Below are positions 10,651-28,954 of a stretch of 64,000 nucleotides of DNA, piece after piece. The DNA comes from Mesostigma viride (lineage: Eukaryota; Streptophyta; Mesostigmatophyceae; Mesostigmatales; Mesostigmataceae), in contig RPFO01002073.1 in NCBI GenBank assembly GCA_009746045.1, forward strand, positions 1-64,000, read 5' to 3'. The first letter of the stretch is position 1, and each line of letters begins with the position of its first letter. Both the position numbers and the translations under genes were made by a program. The notes beneath the pieces were generated by a model. The model was not told the DNA's origin. It did no database searches and worked only from the letters and a program-made list of their open reading frames with translations.

Positions 10651-11369
10651 TCCAAACGTCCAAGAACTGCACACGGTGCAAAGGCAAAAATCCGGAGGAC
10701 AGCACTTTCAAATGTGCGGCGGGAACCAAAAGCCCGCGTATGCCAGAAAACATCGAGTTGCTGCAGCGACGCGATGGTCGACGTGGACAACGAATCCAGT
10801 GCCAAGCTCGGAACGGCCGCAAAGGAGATCTGGCATCACTGGGTTCAGATGTGCGGAGATAATACGCGATCCAGAGAAACTATATTCAGAGAAACTCCTT
10901 GATATTCAGAGAAAACCGATAATTTTTAATTTAATTGGATACTGATACAACCAGCACAGGCTTGACTTCACGAGAATCCGTACAAAAGGTTTTCCGTCAA
11001 GAAATTAAAAAATATTTCAATTAAATTTAAGTTTCGTCAAGAAATTGCCTCTGTATTATTTGCGTTGTTATTGACTCGTTCAGGTGGATGGAAAGGAGAT
11101 CTAGTGATCATGGGAGATCATACATAACCTTGTTTGTTTTTGAGGAGAATACCATTATTTGGTTGCGTCTGTAATAAATTAAAAAGTCGTTTGCTCTATC
11201 TGGGCTATTTGGGCGGGAAATCCATACCTTAGCTAAATACCCCATATCCATTTCCCTCATGGCCATGGCCGAAATTCCATGGAAAGCGAGGAATCTCCTG
11301 CTGTCGCCCCCTGCCATGCCCTGCTCACTAAGCTATCATAACAGGACAACCATGCAGACATGCTCGCAT
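10651..11369. other. intergenic, AT-rich, no gene seen
   Basis: Short frames only. It lies downstream of the phosphoglucomutase stop codon (11370) and probably includes that gene's 3' untranslated region. Confidence 0.5.
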
Positions 11370-18857
<7,488 letters not shown>

Positions 18858-19768
18858 GGTTGTGGCGGAGCACGGACCTGCTGGTTGCAGATGGGGGATG
18901 GTGTATATCATGCTTATCCGTACCCAGCTAAGCTGTACCAGGGCACGTACACCGCGCCGCGCCATGCCAGGTGGCCTCACTCCATGCCAGCCTCAAGTTT
19001 TGCGAACCTTGGGTAGCACGTGGCTGCACGATATTACCCGTCTTGTCGAATGTCGACGCATCGGCGTTGAAAAAATCCGCACAAACCAGCGCGGAAATAT
19101 CGGTGCTTGCTGGCCACAAGTCACGACTTGCAAGGCGTAGGTCGATCCTTCGGCAGAGTTGGCAAGTTCGTGCACGAGCGCGGCGTTCAATACGAAAACC
19201 CACAAGTACACGAAACGGCTGCCTACCCAAGTCGTTTTTATAATAATAATTTCTCGAAGGATGCCGCGGTTCTGCGTCGTGCGAGTGTCGATGCGGCCGT
19301 GAAGCGCGGAAGAATACAGTACGCTTATTTATAGTTTTAATAGATTTTATGCATATAGTTTTAATATATTTTATGCACTGGCGGCATGCGCATGCAATAT
19401 CGCGTAGGTGACTGGTTCGCTTTCTGTCATAAAGCCAGTATAGGGGTTCCGGTTAGCAAGCCTCATTTTAACCACTAGCGAGACCTCATGCGATAACAGC
19501 CGACCCTCGCCGTGCTATATTGCATATTATATTATATTATATGCTGTATTGCTATATTGCATGGGCATTTAGCAGGCGTTTCATTACTGTGACGCCGTTA
19601 TTTTCTGGAGACCTCTTTTATCAAATTTATTTAACAGATCAGCCGCAGCAACAACAGCACAGCCGCCGCCACCGCGGCAGCTCACGGACGTGTTGGCGGC
19701 AAAGCCCGACGTGTTTCGTTGGACCCCACAATTGCTATGCAACCCAAGCCTGTTCCAGTGGATTAAAC
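18858..19768. promoter_or_regulatory. divergent intergenic region between PGM and SYLF genes
   Basis: No gene is recognised. AT-rich stretches with TATA-like sequence occur at 19325-19375 and 19510-19560 (TATTATATTATATTATATGC); the latter is placed to serve the plus-strand gene. Confidence 0.4.
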
Positions 19769-22700
19769 ATGGGGCCATTCCCGACCACTGTCGATGTCGA
19801 CAAACTCACTTCTGGCAAGGAGCCCCGTGTGGGAATGCGACTGCAAGTGTCGCCTCCCCCGGCAGAGGAAGGGCTCGCGGCATCGCTCACGGAGGCGTTT
19901 GACGCCATTTCGGCCAACCTGCCCGACTTTACGGAGCATGCTCCCATCCTGAAGGGCTGCCGTGGGATAGCCCTCATGGAGTTCGACAAGGTTTCGGCTC
20001 TGGTTGGTGTCGAAAAGGGACGCGGTTTCGTAATGTCCCGAGTAGACCCGATCCACATGGGCCCAGACACGTCCCATCTCCGTTGGTCGCTGCCCGTTGC
20101 CCTCGAGAGCAAGTCGCTCGGCATCGGAATCCAAGCGGGCGTCACGAGGCGGCACTGCTTCCTGTTCATCCTGACGGAAGCGGCTCTGGTGGGATTCATA
20201 AGTGGGCGTGTAAGTCTGTTCTGGTGTTGCGGTCGGCTGCTTGTCCCCACCTGCAGGTAGCCATGAATCATCACCCTGACAGATGTGAGCCTGTGTCTGT
20301 GTCTGTGTCTGCATGCTGTGTCGTATGCATGGTGGCACTAAGCGCTTGGATGCACACTTGGCGGCTGCCATGGTTCCTGCGGGTGGGGGGACGTTGCAGC
20401 TTGGGGGGGGGGCACGTTGTGGCTGTGGGTGGGGGTAGGTTGTGGCTGCGGGTGGGGGCAGGCTGTGGCTGCGGGTGGGGGCAGGTTGTCGCTGCGGGTG
20501 GGGGCACGTTGTGGCTGCTTGTTGGGGCACGTTGTGGCTGCTTGTTGGGGCACGTTGTGGCTGCGGGTGGGGGCAGGCTGTGGCTGCGGGTGGAGGCACA
20601 TTGTGGCTGCGGGTGGAGGCACGTTGTTGCTGCGGGTGGAGGCACGAACGTGTGGCTGCGGGTGGAGGCACGTTGTTGCTGCGGGTGGAGGCACGATGTG
20701 GCTGCGGGTGGGGGCAGGCTGTGGCTGCAGGTGGAGGCACGTTGTGGCTGTGGGTGGAGGCACGTTGTGGCTGCGGGTGGGGGCACGTTGTGGCTGCGGG
20801 TGGGGGCACCTTGTGGCTGCGGGTGGAGGCAGGTTGTGGCTGCGGGTGGGGGCAGGCTGTGGCTGCGGATGGGGGCACGTTGTGGCTGCGGGTGGAGGCA
20901 CGTTGTGGCTGCGGGTGGGGGCACGTTGTGGCTGCTTGTTGCGGCACGTTGTGGCTGCGGGTGGGGGCAGGTTGTGGCTGCGGGTGGGGGCACGTTGTGG
21001 CTGCGGGTGGAGGCACGAACGTGTGGCTGCGGGTGGAGGCACGTTGTGGCTGCGGGTGGGGGCACGTTGTGGCTGCGGGTGGGGGCACGTTGTGGCTGCA
21101 GGTGGGGGCAGGCTGTGGCTGCGGGTGGAGGCACGTTGTGGCTGCGGGTGGAGGCACGTTGTGGCTGCGGGTGGGGGCACGTTGTGGCTGCAGGTGGGGG
21201 CAGGCTGTGGCTGCGGGTGGGGGCACGTTGTGGCTGCTTGTTGCGGCACGTTGTGGCTGCGGGTGGGGGCAGGTTGTGGCTGCGGGTGGGGGCACGTTGT
21301 GGCTGCGGGTGGAGGCATGAACGTGTGGCTGCGGGTGGAGGCACGTTGTGGCTGCGGGTGGAGGCACGTTGTGGCTGCGGGTGGGGGCACGTTGTGGCTG
21401 CAGGTGGGGGCAGGCTGTGGCTGCGGGTGGGGGCACGTTGTGGCTGCGGGTGGGGGCACGTTGTGGCTGCGGGTGGGGGCACGTTGTGGCTGCTTGTTGC
21501 GGCACGTTGTGGCTGCGGGTGGGGGCAGGTTGTGGCTGCGGGTGGGGGCACGTTGTGGCTGCGGGTGGAGGCACGAACGTGTGGCTGCGGGTGGAGGCAC
21601 GTTGTGGCTGCGGGTGGAGGCACGTTGTGGCTGCGGGTGGGGGCACGTTGTGGCTGCAGGTGGGGGCAGGCTGTGGCTGCGGGTGGAGGCACGTTGTGGC
21701 TGCGGGTGGAGGCACGTTGTGGCTGCATGCGGGTGGGGGCACGTTGTGGCTGCAGGTGGGGGCAGGCTGTGGCTGCGGGTGGGGGCACGTTGTGGCTGCT
21801 TGTTGCGGCACGTTGTGGCTGCGGGTGGGGGCAGGTTGTGGCTGCGGGTGGGGGCACGTTGTGGCTGCGGGTGGAGGCACGAACGTGTGGCTGCGGGTGG
21901 AGGCACGTTGTGGCTGCGGGTGGAGGCACGTTGTGGCTGCGGGTGGGGGCACGTTGTGGCTGCAGGTGGGGGCAGGCTGTGGCTGCGGGTGGAGGCACGA
22001 ACGTGTGGCTGCGGGTGGAGGCACGTTGTGGCTGCGGGTGGGGGCACGTTGTGGCTGCGGGTGGAGGCACGATGTGGCTGCACCGCTGGGGGTGGGGGCA
22101 CGTTGTGGCTGCGGGTGGGGGCACGTTGTGGCTGCAGGTGGGGGCACTGAGGCTGTGGCTGCGGGTGGAGGCACGTTGTGGCTGCACCGCTGGGGGTGGG
22201 GGCACGTTCCGGCTGCTGGTGGGGGCTGAAGCTCAGTACGAACAAGTGTTTGTGAACTAGTACCTCTGGACGAGTGGTGAACAAGTCGCGAGCACTGAAG
22301 TTGTGAACAAGTAAATGTGGAATAATAATTTTTAAAACAACAGGACAGACAAAGCCCCCCCGTGCAGGCATGCCGTGCTTCAGGCAGCACAGTTGTGCTA
22401 GCGCATGTAACCACATGCCCATGCTCGCATGCCTCGTGCCTATGGTGCCTGTGCAGACGCAATTGGGCACCAACCTTGACTTTGCGCTCGGCGGGGGCCA
22501 CGGGATGGGACTCGAATCGCTACCCGCGTCGGCGGGCGTGTACATCTTCACGCTGGAGAAGGCAGGTGTGGAGATGGGGCTGTCCCTCAAGGGGATGCAC
22601 CTGGGGCCTGACCTGGCAGCAACGGCCGCGTTCTATGGGCTGGGTGCCCAAGCGTCAAGCGGGTGAGCGGTAGAGGAACGTCAGAGCGGTAGTAGAGTAC

Positions 22701-23497
22701 TGTCAGCCATTGCGGCGGAGTTAGCGTCCGAGTGAGCAGTGGAGTAGAGCCAGAGCTTCAGAATCGGCATGTGCTGCCGTGCGACCGAAAGTAGTTGTAC
22801 TTGTTGCGCGCCCACAACGATGCAAGCTAGGCATCGAAGGAGGGCCAGGGTGTCCAAGCTATGTACCCTGTTGTGAGCATGGGTGGTGCGCATGCGTGAT
22901 GCGTGGCATATAAGGAGTAAGGACACGGACTGTTGATCCGTTGAGATATGGCGGGCCAGTGGTGTGTGCGCGGGTCCGGGCATGAGCCAAGGGGGTGATG
23001 CGTGCCACTAGTGGCTGCACGTCTACGTGCCTGGGTTTCATTGTAGTATACATGTGGCCTCAACTGGGTTCTCTGGCCATCTGCGTAGTGGGCTTGGTCA
23101 ACCTAAGCATTCTTTATCATCGTACCTAGTGGCTATAAACTAGCTGATTGTCAAGACATATATGGCATGAGCTGCATATTTCCCCCCTGGTTCTGCAAGC
23201 CAGTCGCCTACTATATGACATGTTTAAGTATACATGCGCGGTGCCTGCCTGCCTAGCTGCAGGGTGGTGCTGGAGCTGCCGGAGCGCATCTTGGTGCGGA
23301 GGGAAGCCTACCTCGGGGACGAGGGGTCGCTGGAGCACCGCTGTCCCCCGCTGCTCCACCTGTATGCCATCCTGGCCAAGCTGGAGGCCTCCTCCCACGA
23401 CATGGGCACCATGCTGCACCTGGCCATGGACGCGCTGGAGATGCAGGCGGGGCACGCGCACCATGCGCCACTTAGCCATCATTGTGAGCATGAATGA
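19769..23497 (+). CDS. SYLF (Ysc84-like) lipid-binding domain protein, 3 exons
   Basis: SYLF/Ysc84 domains bind phosphoinositide membranes, and in yeast Ysc84 also binds actin. Exons 19769-20209, 22457-22662 and 23263-23497 join in phase to 293 residues. Seen: ILKGCRGIALMEF followed by GVEKGRGFVMSR, SLGIGIQAGVTRRHCFLFIL and LVGFISGR in exon 1; TQLGTNLDFALGGGHGMG, GVYIFTLEKAG and KGMHLGPDLAATAAFYG in exon 2. Order and spacing match the SYLF fold. Exon 3 is a C-terminal helical segment (LHLYAILAKLEASSHDMGTM). The ATG at 19769 is preferred; the frame is open upstream to 19520 but that stretch is low complexity. The last codons overlap a possible donor (ATT|GTGAGC at about 23480), so another exon is possible. 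The 2.2-kb first intron interrupts the domain and carries a large minisatellite. Confidence 0.8.
20390..22215 (+). repeat. 23-bp minisatellite filling SYLF intron 1
   Basis: About 78 units. The consensus begins GGCTGCGGGTGGGGGCACG and ends TTGT; variants have GGAGG for GGGGG, GGCAGG for GGCACG, CTTGTT and ACGAACGTG insertions. Variant units recur in the same order, giving a higher-order pattern. Long Gly/Cys/Trp or Pro/His/Ser frames on both strands are artefacts. Confidence 0.93.
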
Positions 23498-24261
23498 ATT
23501 GGAGAAACGAGCGAGAGCCAAGCTGTCATCATGGCCGGCATATGCGAGCAAGCCTGTATTGACCAACAAACGTGGTCGGAAATGCTACTAGGTCATGCAG
23601 CGACCGTGCATATTCACTAATTTTGTGTTTAGCTGCAGCCTGCATGGCAGGCCCATTTATGGGAGATGGTTGGTGGCCCATGTGGGCACAGTCGCTGGGT
23701 AGTAAGGATCGGGAGAACCCTAATGCAATATGAATAGACAACTATAGCAAATATTATATGCGCATGCATTCCCAGTGAAATTTAGACCATTAAATTAGAC
23801 TCAGTGCGTGTGTTGCGAACTGTGGCAATTTGATATTTGCCAAGTGATATGTTGCATGCATGCTCGCGATGCCCATAGTGGCCATTACGTAGTTACATGA
23901 CTGCCAACCAATGTATCAATCAACCAGACAGCCAAGGCAGATTGTCATACAGATACATATTCTGCAGGCCGTCTACACTATAACTACACTATAACTACAC
24001 TATAACTACACTAAAACGAATAAGTTCATGTATGTTTTGAACAGTACGTCAGGTGTCTGTGTATACGTCATGCACCATGTTTGTTGGCGAGGGCAATTGC
24101 ATGCGCCGTACATGTCGACCGGTTCAATTCAAATCAGAATTGTACGTACGTAGTAGTGTCCAATGCCTCGGATCGAAGTATCAAAGAGCTAGATAATGGA
24201 TTAGCTTAGAGTTACCTTAGTTCGGTTTCGCGGCTTCGCCCACCTCCATCCATCCAGCAAG
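23498..24261. other. intergenic, no gene seen
   Basis: AT-richer sequence with a short TATAACTACAC tandem repeat at about 23975-24010. It probably includes the SYLF 3' untranslated region. Confidence 0.5.
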
Positions 24262-24330
24262 GGAACTACGTGCTATGTACATGATTTCCCAACGGAGTCA
24301 TTTAATTTAATTTAATTTAATTTAATTTTA
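24262..24330 (+). repeat. retroelement 3' end with TTTAA microsatellite tail
   Basis: CGTGCTATGTACATGATTTC then CCAACGGAGTCA, followed by a (TTTAA)n tail (about 24300-24328). This is the same terminus type as at 10528 and, inverted, at 25445. Confidence 0.55.
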
Positions 24331-24339
24331 CACTAAGAG

Positions 24340-24790
24340 CGGCGGGGCGGCGGCGGTGGTGCCCTTGAGTTACCGCCTGTCTGGACAGATTTATGCGGAT
24401 GATACCACCCTCATCGGGCGCCCCGAGCACATTCCGACCCGACCTGGCCGGACTGTCTGGGCTTAGAGGCGCGGGCGGTGAGGTTGGAGATTATTGTCAA
24501 AACTGAGGCGATGGTGATTGGGGCCACCAGTCGGCCGCCGCTGCCGCGGCTGCTAAACGGGACGGAGGTCCCATTCCGTGATCGCTTCAAACTAGCTGGG
24601 GAGCATGCTCCCTGACACCGCCGACAATGTGGATACCCGGCTGCATCGGCCTGGCCTGCATGGGCCAGGCTCCGTTCGCTCAACACCGGCCTATACTGGC
24701 ACTCGAAGGACCGCAAACACGTGCTCTTCAAGGTCCTGGTCCTCACGGTGCTCACCTAGTATGACGCCGAGGCATCAGTGGACGCTCACG
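24340..24790 (+). pseudogene. decayed non-LTR reverse transcriptase fragment
   Basis: Translation of 24367-24420 gives LSYRLSGQIYADDTTLIG, containing the reverse-transcriptase catalytic YADD motif. After frame changes, AVRLEIIVKTEAMVIGATS and FRDRFKLAGEHAP follow (the usual KTE...and F-K-L-G region). Then come LNTGLYWHSKDRKHVLFKV and LVLTVLT, the thumb region typical of LINE ORF2. Several stops and frameshifts interrupt it, and it is 5'-truncated immediately after the (TTTAA)n tail. Confidence 0.6.
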
Positions 24791-25059
24791 GACAACCTGG
24801 TCACCCGGCTGAACGGCACGGCTGTGTGCTCGCCACACGGTTGTGTTGTGGCCATACAGTAATTTCCTGCCGCCCCGGCATATTTTCTTGATACAACAAT
24901 ATTATGTCGTGTGCATATATAAGCGCGCACGGAGCATTCATTCAGTATATCTCCGGGTGGGGAGCATATGTATAACACATAGCCCTGAGAAGGGGCATAT
25001 GATACATTAGAGCTAGAGAACTGGGCTAGAACCTGCACTGGTGGGGCCGGATGCCGCCC

Positions 25060-25415
25060 ATACCATCCGACACTGCCGGCCGCCTCCTCTTTGCCGGCCA
25101 TCTTGCCCACACAGACCAGTTGAATGCTGATGTGGGCCCTGCGGGCGGGAGTTAGGACTGGCCAACCATGCAGGTGAGACATGTCCTCGATCCTATGGCA
25201 GGGTCCTGTAGCCGGCACTGACCCACTAGTACTAGCTGGCAAACTTGCGTGAGCCCCGCTGCCCGCCCGCACCGACGCGGCGCGATCGACCCGGACCTAT
25301 GTGACGCAACTGCTTGAGGATGCAGGGCTTGTGGGACTATCTGTACTCCGCGCCCGCATGATAGTGTCCAAGGAGAATTTGGTTGCTGTCTGCGATAAGC
25401 ACCTAAACCCTGATG
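25060..25415 (+). pseudogene. possible C-terminal remnant of the same reverse transcriptase
   Basis: Plus-strand pieces RLLFAGHLAHTDQLNADV and TRTYVTQLLEDAGL resemble the post-RT C-terminal region of LINE ORF2 proteins. Sequence at 24880-25040 between the two RT pieces looks like an inserted, minus-oriented element end. Assignment rests on short motifs. Confidence 0.35.
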
Positions 25416-25418
25416 GGC

Positions 25419-26210
25419 AATTGAATTGAATTGAATTGAATTGTAACATAACTCCGTTGGGAGTATATGTAGCACATAGCCCTTGAGAGGGGGCATATGG
25501 CCTATCATACATCCTAAGCTACTTCCTGCAAGGGTGGGGATGTAAAGGACCCCTGCTCTAGGTGCACCAGGGCACCTGCACCCTCATGGTCTATCACGCT
25601 ATGCCCGGGTAAGGGGGGGAGCATGCCTGTGAGGGGGAAGATCATCATGGCTATACAAAACTAGAGCGTGGCATCTCAGCAGAGAGCAACTCTCTGCATG
25701 GGCACAGCATAACTAAATAAAGCTAGTAGGCATCATCTGGAGTGTGGCTCATCATAGGCACACATGTACATGATTAAGTAAAGCACGTGGCTTAGCTGGG
25801 ATAGTGCCTCTAGGAGGCGTACATGTACATGGCCACGGTCTATCTATTTTACACTACTACTGCTGTATTCCCCTAAGCTGGGGCGTCTGGAGTCGCTGGA
25901 ATCGCGGGGATCGCCTGCCAGGGCTTGTGGCCGACGTAGATGGCCGCCCCCTTCCAGTACACCGGCTGGCCCGCCTTGGTCTGCCGGAGCTGGAGGTAGG
26001 TCGGCCATAGCTCCCGTCGCCGTTGTTGCTGCGCCAGGGTCAAGTCGTCATCAAGGGTGAAGAGAGTCTTCTCGAGCCGCTTGCGGCGTCTGAGAAAAGA
26101 AATCTTGTCCGCTGGGGTCTTAAAGGTGAGAAGGAGCGGGGGCGGCCCTGCCTTACCCCGCGCGCGGGGAAGGCGGTGGGCGACCAGCTCGGGCAATTGC
26201 ACCTGTTTTA
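25419..26210 (-). mobile_element. ORF1-type retroelement, copy B (5'-truncated)
   Basis: The 3' tail is a microsatellite (CAATT)n at 25419-25443 on the minus strand, preceded by the conserved 3' region. Only the last part of the ORF1-like frame remains: 25873 to about 26200, with FKTPADKISFLRRRKRLEKT and LRQTKAGQPVYWKGAA. 5' truncation plus a simple-repeat tail is the classical outcome of target-primed reverse transcription. Confidence 0.7.
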
Positions 26211-26504
26211 TCCCCACGGGCCCCGCGGCCCATATAGAATGCAGGATTGAAGTCCGCATGTGGAGGTTATTGCCCCTGAGGATAGCCGCTAGTACGCTAC
26301 CGCGTCGTCTGCCATCACAGTACTGTAGAGGACAGCTCAGATGAGGATTATATCCCCCTCTTGTGACTATATACGGTTGACTACTATAAATTTCCTTAGG
26401 GTTCTTCTTCTTTTCGGGGTTTTTCTTATGCTGCATGCCAATCTCACCTCCGTAATTTATCATTCTCAATGAATATATGGTTGGTGCATGATGCGGACGA
26501 TATT

Positions 26505-26595
26505 TGTAACTTTCGTGTAATTATTTTCTAATGAGATGAGCATATTACTCCGCACTGGCATGCCCATGCGCATCGAGACACGCAAGTACTTACTT
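26505..26595. repeat. dispersed repeat, copy 1 of 2
   Basis: CTTTCGTGTAATTATTTTCT and GACACGCAAGTACTTACTTA recur at 29298-29375 in the same orientation. No coding content; a probable fragment of another mobile element. Confidence 0.65.
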
Positions 26596-26599
26596 AATT

Positions 26600-28500
26600 T
26601 TAAATTGCCACCTACTCTGGGTGCACTAAGGTGCACCTAGCTGCACCATGCACGCATCATGATGTCTCATATGCAGGCCTACTAGGTCTCGCATGGGGTG
26701 GAAGATGACTATGGCTAGCTAGACAATAGCTAGAGCATGGCATATCAGCAGAGAGTAACTCTCTGCATGGCATAGCAGGGCTAACTACTTAAACGCTAAC
26801 TGATGCATCATCTGGTGTGGGTCCCATCATAGGCATACATGGACATGGACATGTCCGCTAAGACTTACTATTCTACACTACTGCTATGGTTACCTATAGG
26901 CTGGGTTTGCTACTTGCTACTTGCTAATGGGGTGCTGGGGCGGAGGGGGTCACCTGCCACTAGGGCTTGTGGTTGACGTAGATGAGCGCCCCCCTCCAGC
27001 ACACCGGCTTCTTCCCTGCTCAGCCTGCCGGAGTGGAGGTAGGTCGGCCATAGCTCCCGTCGCCGTTGTTGCTGCGTCAGGGTCAAGTCCTCGTCCAGCG
27101 TGTAGGAGGTCCCTATGAGCCTCTTGCGACGCTTGAGAAACAGCAGCTTGCCCGCCACGTGCTCAAAGGTTCAAGCAGCAGCGGGGGCGGTCCAGCCTTC
27201 AGCCCGCGAGCAGGGAAGGCGGAAAGCCTCCAGCTTGACCGATCTCGCCTTTGAGGGCCATGGGGGCCGGCAAGGATTTTGCTCTCAAACGCCTTGGCAA
27301 GGGACTCGGAGTTCTCATCCTGCAGCAGGTCGAAGTGCTTCACGATGATGTTACGGCTGCGCTTGTCGAGCTCGGCCTCCTCGCGGAGGTCAAGCATCTG
27401 TTGCTTGAGCTGGGCGGCGATGGTGGAGGTGGTGGTGGAGGTGTGTTTCATCAGCATGGCTGCCCATGCAGGTCTGGGTGGGAGGTGCCTCTCCGGCTGG
27501 GCCAGCATGCAGGGGCTGGCCGGGCGGCATGCAAGGTCCTTCACCGCCCAGTGGGCAGTGAGGCCTGCTGCCGGTGTTAATTTGCAGGCACTCAATGCAT
27601 GGCAATGGTCTTGTCCTTGAGGCGCTTGTCGATGTCAAGGAGCTGGGCAGTGATGGCGTCGGTGGTGGCGCGCGCGGTGGTGGCGGTGGAGGCGAGGAGC
27701 TTGAAGGTGGCGGAGGTGGTAGAGGAGAGGAGGGGAAGCTCGGCAGCCAGCGTGCCTCCCATCAATGGCTGCCACATCTGCAGCGAGGGGGGTCACGTGC
27801 TGCTCGAAGGTCTCCTTGAGGATGGAGCGAATGGAGGTGTCAGTCAAGGTGGTGGGGGTGGGGGGGTGGGGTGCGGGGGGGGGTGGGGGGGGGGGGGGGG
27901 GTGGGGTGGGGGTGGGGTGGGTGGGGTGGGGGCAGATCTTCTCAGCGGTGCGCCCGAATAATCGCTCGGTCATCGCGGAGGCGGTTCCGTTGGAGGAGGT
28001 GCTTGCACAGCTCAAGAAGCGAGGCGTGCGACCCCCAGAACATGTATAGGACTGGAGTCTGTCGGGGTTGAGCTTGTCAAAAAAGCCGGGCTGGTTGGCG
28101 GAAGTGGGACTCATCCCAGCTCGGTGCATGCGTCAGGGCGACTGCGCTTGGGCTCAGGCGATGCCGAGGGCGAAACGAGCCCAGGGAGAGCTGAGGCGGC
28201 CACAAGAAATTGACTAGTGGCACAGCTGCTTTCCGGGCCAGAGGGCAAAGCTGCAGCAGGAGCTGCAGACGTATTCTCAGGGCTCAGCGCAGCCGTGAGA
28301 CTGCGTTGCGTCGAGGAGCGTTTGCTCGTCATAAAATTGTGTAATAGCTTCAGGAAAATATATCAGCGTGTGCGTCTTAGAAAGACGAAGCGATTGTGAT
28401 AGTCGCGGCAAGTTTGGAGCCCAAATGTGAAAGTTATGGGCGCCGCCGTCAGCCATGGCTATCTCGTGGCGCGAAATTCTTTCTTCGTGGCGCGAAGTTG
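26600..28500 (-). mobile_element. ORF1-type retroelement, copy C
   Basis: The same layout as copy A: a leader (about 28333-28500, sharing GCGCCGCCGTCAGCCATGGC with 10473-10492), a degenerate ORF1, and the shared 3' region at 26625-26850. Again no reverse transcriptase lies downstream. Confidence 0.65.
26910..28332 (-). pseudogene. degenerate ORF1-like protein of copy C
   Basis: ATG 28332 starts MTSKRSSTQRSLTAALSP, clearly homologous to copy A. At least four frame changes follow. Recognisable pieces are LKETFEQHVTPLAADVAAI, LREEAELDKRSRNIIVKHFD, KRRKRLIGTSYTLDEDLTL and QQQRRRELWPTYLHS. The Pro-rich linker corresponds to a GGGGTGGG-rich stretch at 27855-27935 that is probably slippage-prone. 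Confidence 0.65.
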
Positions 28501-28954
28501 TCAGGCACGGAGCATGCATGCAATAAACAGCCATGCAGCATACACCAACTTATTGGCAAACTTCGATGAGGATGGAAATGAACAACATAGGGTTGTCTGG
28601 TGTTGAGATGGAAGACCATAAATATTAGAATAACAGGACTGGTGCTGCATACTATCTCCTACCTTCCTCGTCTCCCGGGCGCGATGGTGCCTGTTAAAAG
28701 CCTGTACCCACCGTACTCGTTATTGACGTGAGGACAGTCCTAGCCAGGACAGGTGGCTATTGTATAATCCTGGGATGGTCCCTTGGAAAAAGGCCGATTG
28801 TTGGCACTGACACTAGGCACCGAATGCAACACTTGCTAGTTGTACTTTCCCATTCTTCAGTGACCAAGTAATCACATGTTCTGGCTGCATAGCGCACGCA
28901 TGGGACCAAACAGCCATTGACACCTTCCCACTTGACATACAGCAGCCTTTGAGG
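28501..28954. other. intergenic, no gene seen
   Basis: Lies between the leader of retroelement copy C and the HisC stop codon. It probably includes the HisC 3' untranslated region. Confidence 0.5.

Noticed and set aside
10565-10660. TTAA-repeat runs as possible origin or telomere-like sequence
   Set aside because: They are attached to a retroelement 3' terminus and fit a simple-repeat tail.
20083-22590. Long plus- and minus-strand ORFs (Gly/Cys/Trp-rich and Pro/His/Ser-rich)
   Set aside because: Shadows of the 23-bp minisatellite in the SYLF intron.
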